NCBI RefSeq assembly: GCF_030730205.1
Contig: NZ_JANQVQ010000074.1
Location: forward strand, 15,504-79,503
Reading direction: 5' to 3'
From: Paraglaciecola sp.
GTDB lineage: Bacteria; Pseudomonadota; Gammaproteobacteria; Enterobacterales; Alteromonadaceae
Length of the DNA stretch: 64,000 bases
Shown here: positions 63,995 through 64,000 of the stretch, piece after piece
Layout: the number at the start of each line of letters is the position of its first letter
Numbering within the stretch: position 1 is the first letter of the stretch
Made by a program: the position numbers and the translations under genes
Notes under the pieces: model-generated
The model's database searches: none
What the model was told of the DNA's origin: nothing
What the model saw: the letters and a program-made list of their open reading frames with translations, nothing else

Positions 63995-64000
63995 ATGGGT
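63995..64000 (+). CDS. Possible start of a following gene (cut by the window)
   Basis: ATG at 63995 preceded by AAGGGGAA at 63983-63990, good ribosome-site spacing. Only two codons are visible, so nothing can be said of the product. Confidence 0.4.

Noticed and set aside
1-64000. Mobile elements, CRISPR arrays, tRNA or rRNA genes
   Set aside because: I looked for transposase and integrase motifs, regular repeats with spacers, and tRNA-like TTCGA arms, and found none that convinced me. A tRNAscan/Rfam search would settle small RNAs.

Overview
The window reads as chromosomal DNA of a marine gammaproteobacterium in Alteromonadaceae (Glaciecola/Paraglaciecola-like). This is inferred from AT-leaning composition, the enterobacterial-type order sfsA-dksA-gluQ-pcnB-folK-panB-panC, a PLP-dependent PanP in place of panD, a complete 'proteobacterial dedicated sortase' locus, and a CrbS/CrbR acetate-switch locus. 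I saw no tRNA, rRNA, CRISPR array, insertion sequence or prophage. Coding density is high and no CDS is clearly broken.

Layout. 0-6 kb: two convergent hybrid histidine kinases (CHASE type and 7TMR-DISM type). 6-11.3 kb: exported sorbosone-dehydrogenase-like protein, parC, lipoprotein carboxylesterase. 11.3-18.7 kb: ftsY-ftsE-ftsX, rsmD, yjaG, yhgN, a small HTH protein, pepB, sfsA. 18.8-25.6 kb: dksA, gluQ, pcnB (apparently AUU-initiated), folK, panB, panC and convergent panP. 25.7-28.9 kb: degenerate EAL protein, TrmB-like methyltransferase, yadGH ABC exporter. 29-32.7 kb: putP-proB proline uptake/synthesis operon, divergent from a MarR regulator of the EctR/CosR type. 32.7-33.8 kb: tag and an LEA-like lipoprotein.

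34-40.6 kb: sortase system with class GN sortase, its VIT/VWA target ending in LPQTA, OmpA-family PdsO, and divergent two-component system PdsR/PdsS. 40.6-45 kb: EAL phosphodiesterase, yjjX, an unrecognised 57-residue protein and an MBL hydrolase. 45-52.6 kb: a seven-gene minus-strand operon (Gfo/Idh/MocA oxidoreductase, two TIM-barrel isomerases, MFS transporter, GMC oxidoreductase, gluconate-dehydrogenase subunit-3-like protein, 3-keto-disaccharide hydrolase). The signal peptides divide it into a periplasmic half and a cytoplasmic half, which suggests a glycoside 3-oxidation pathway. 52.9-55.2 kb: diguanylate cyclase and porin. 55.4-64 kb: acs, crbR, crbS, and a DUF4212/ActP-like symporter pair, the complete acetate-switch set.

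Strongest leads: (1) the compartment-split 3-keto-sugar operon; (2) the intact Pds sortase locus, whose function is unknown; (3) a GAC-N4-GTC dyad found upstream of both acs and the acetate symporter, a candidate CrbR box; (4) conserved AUU initiation of pcnB; (5) a dksA-gluQ intergenic stem-loop; (6) a perfect 13-bp inverted repeat between putP and the MarR gene.
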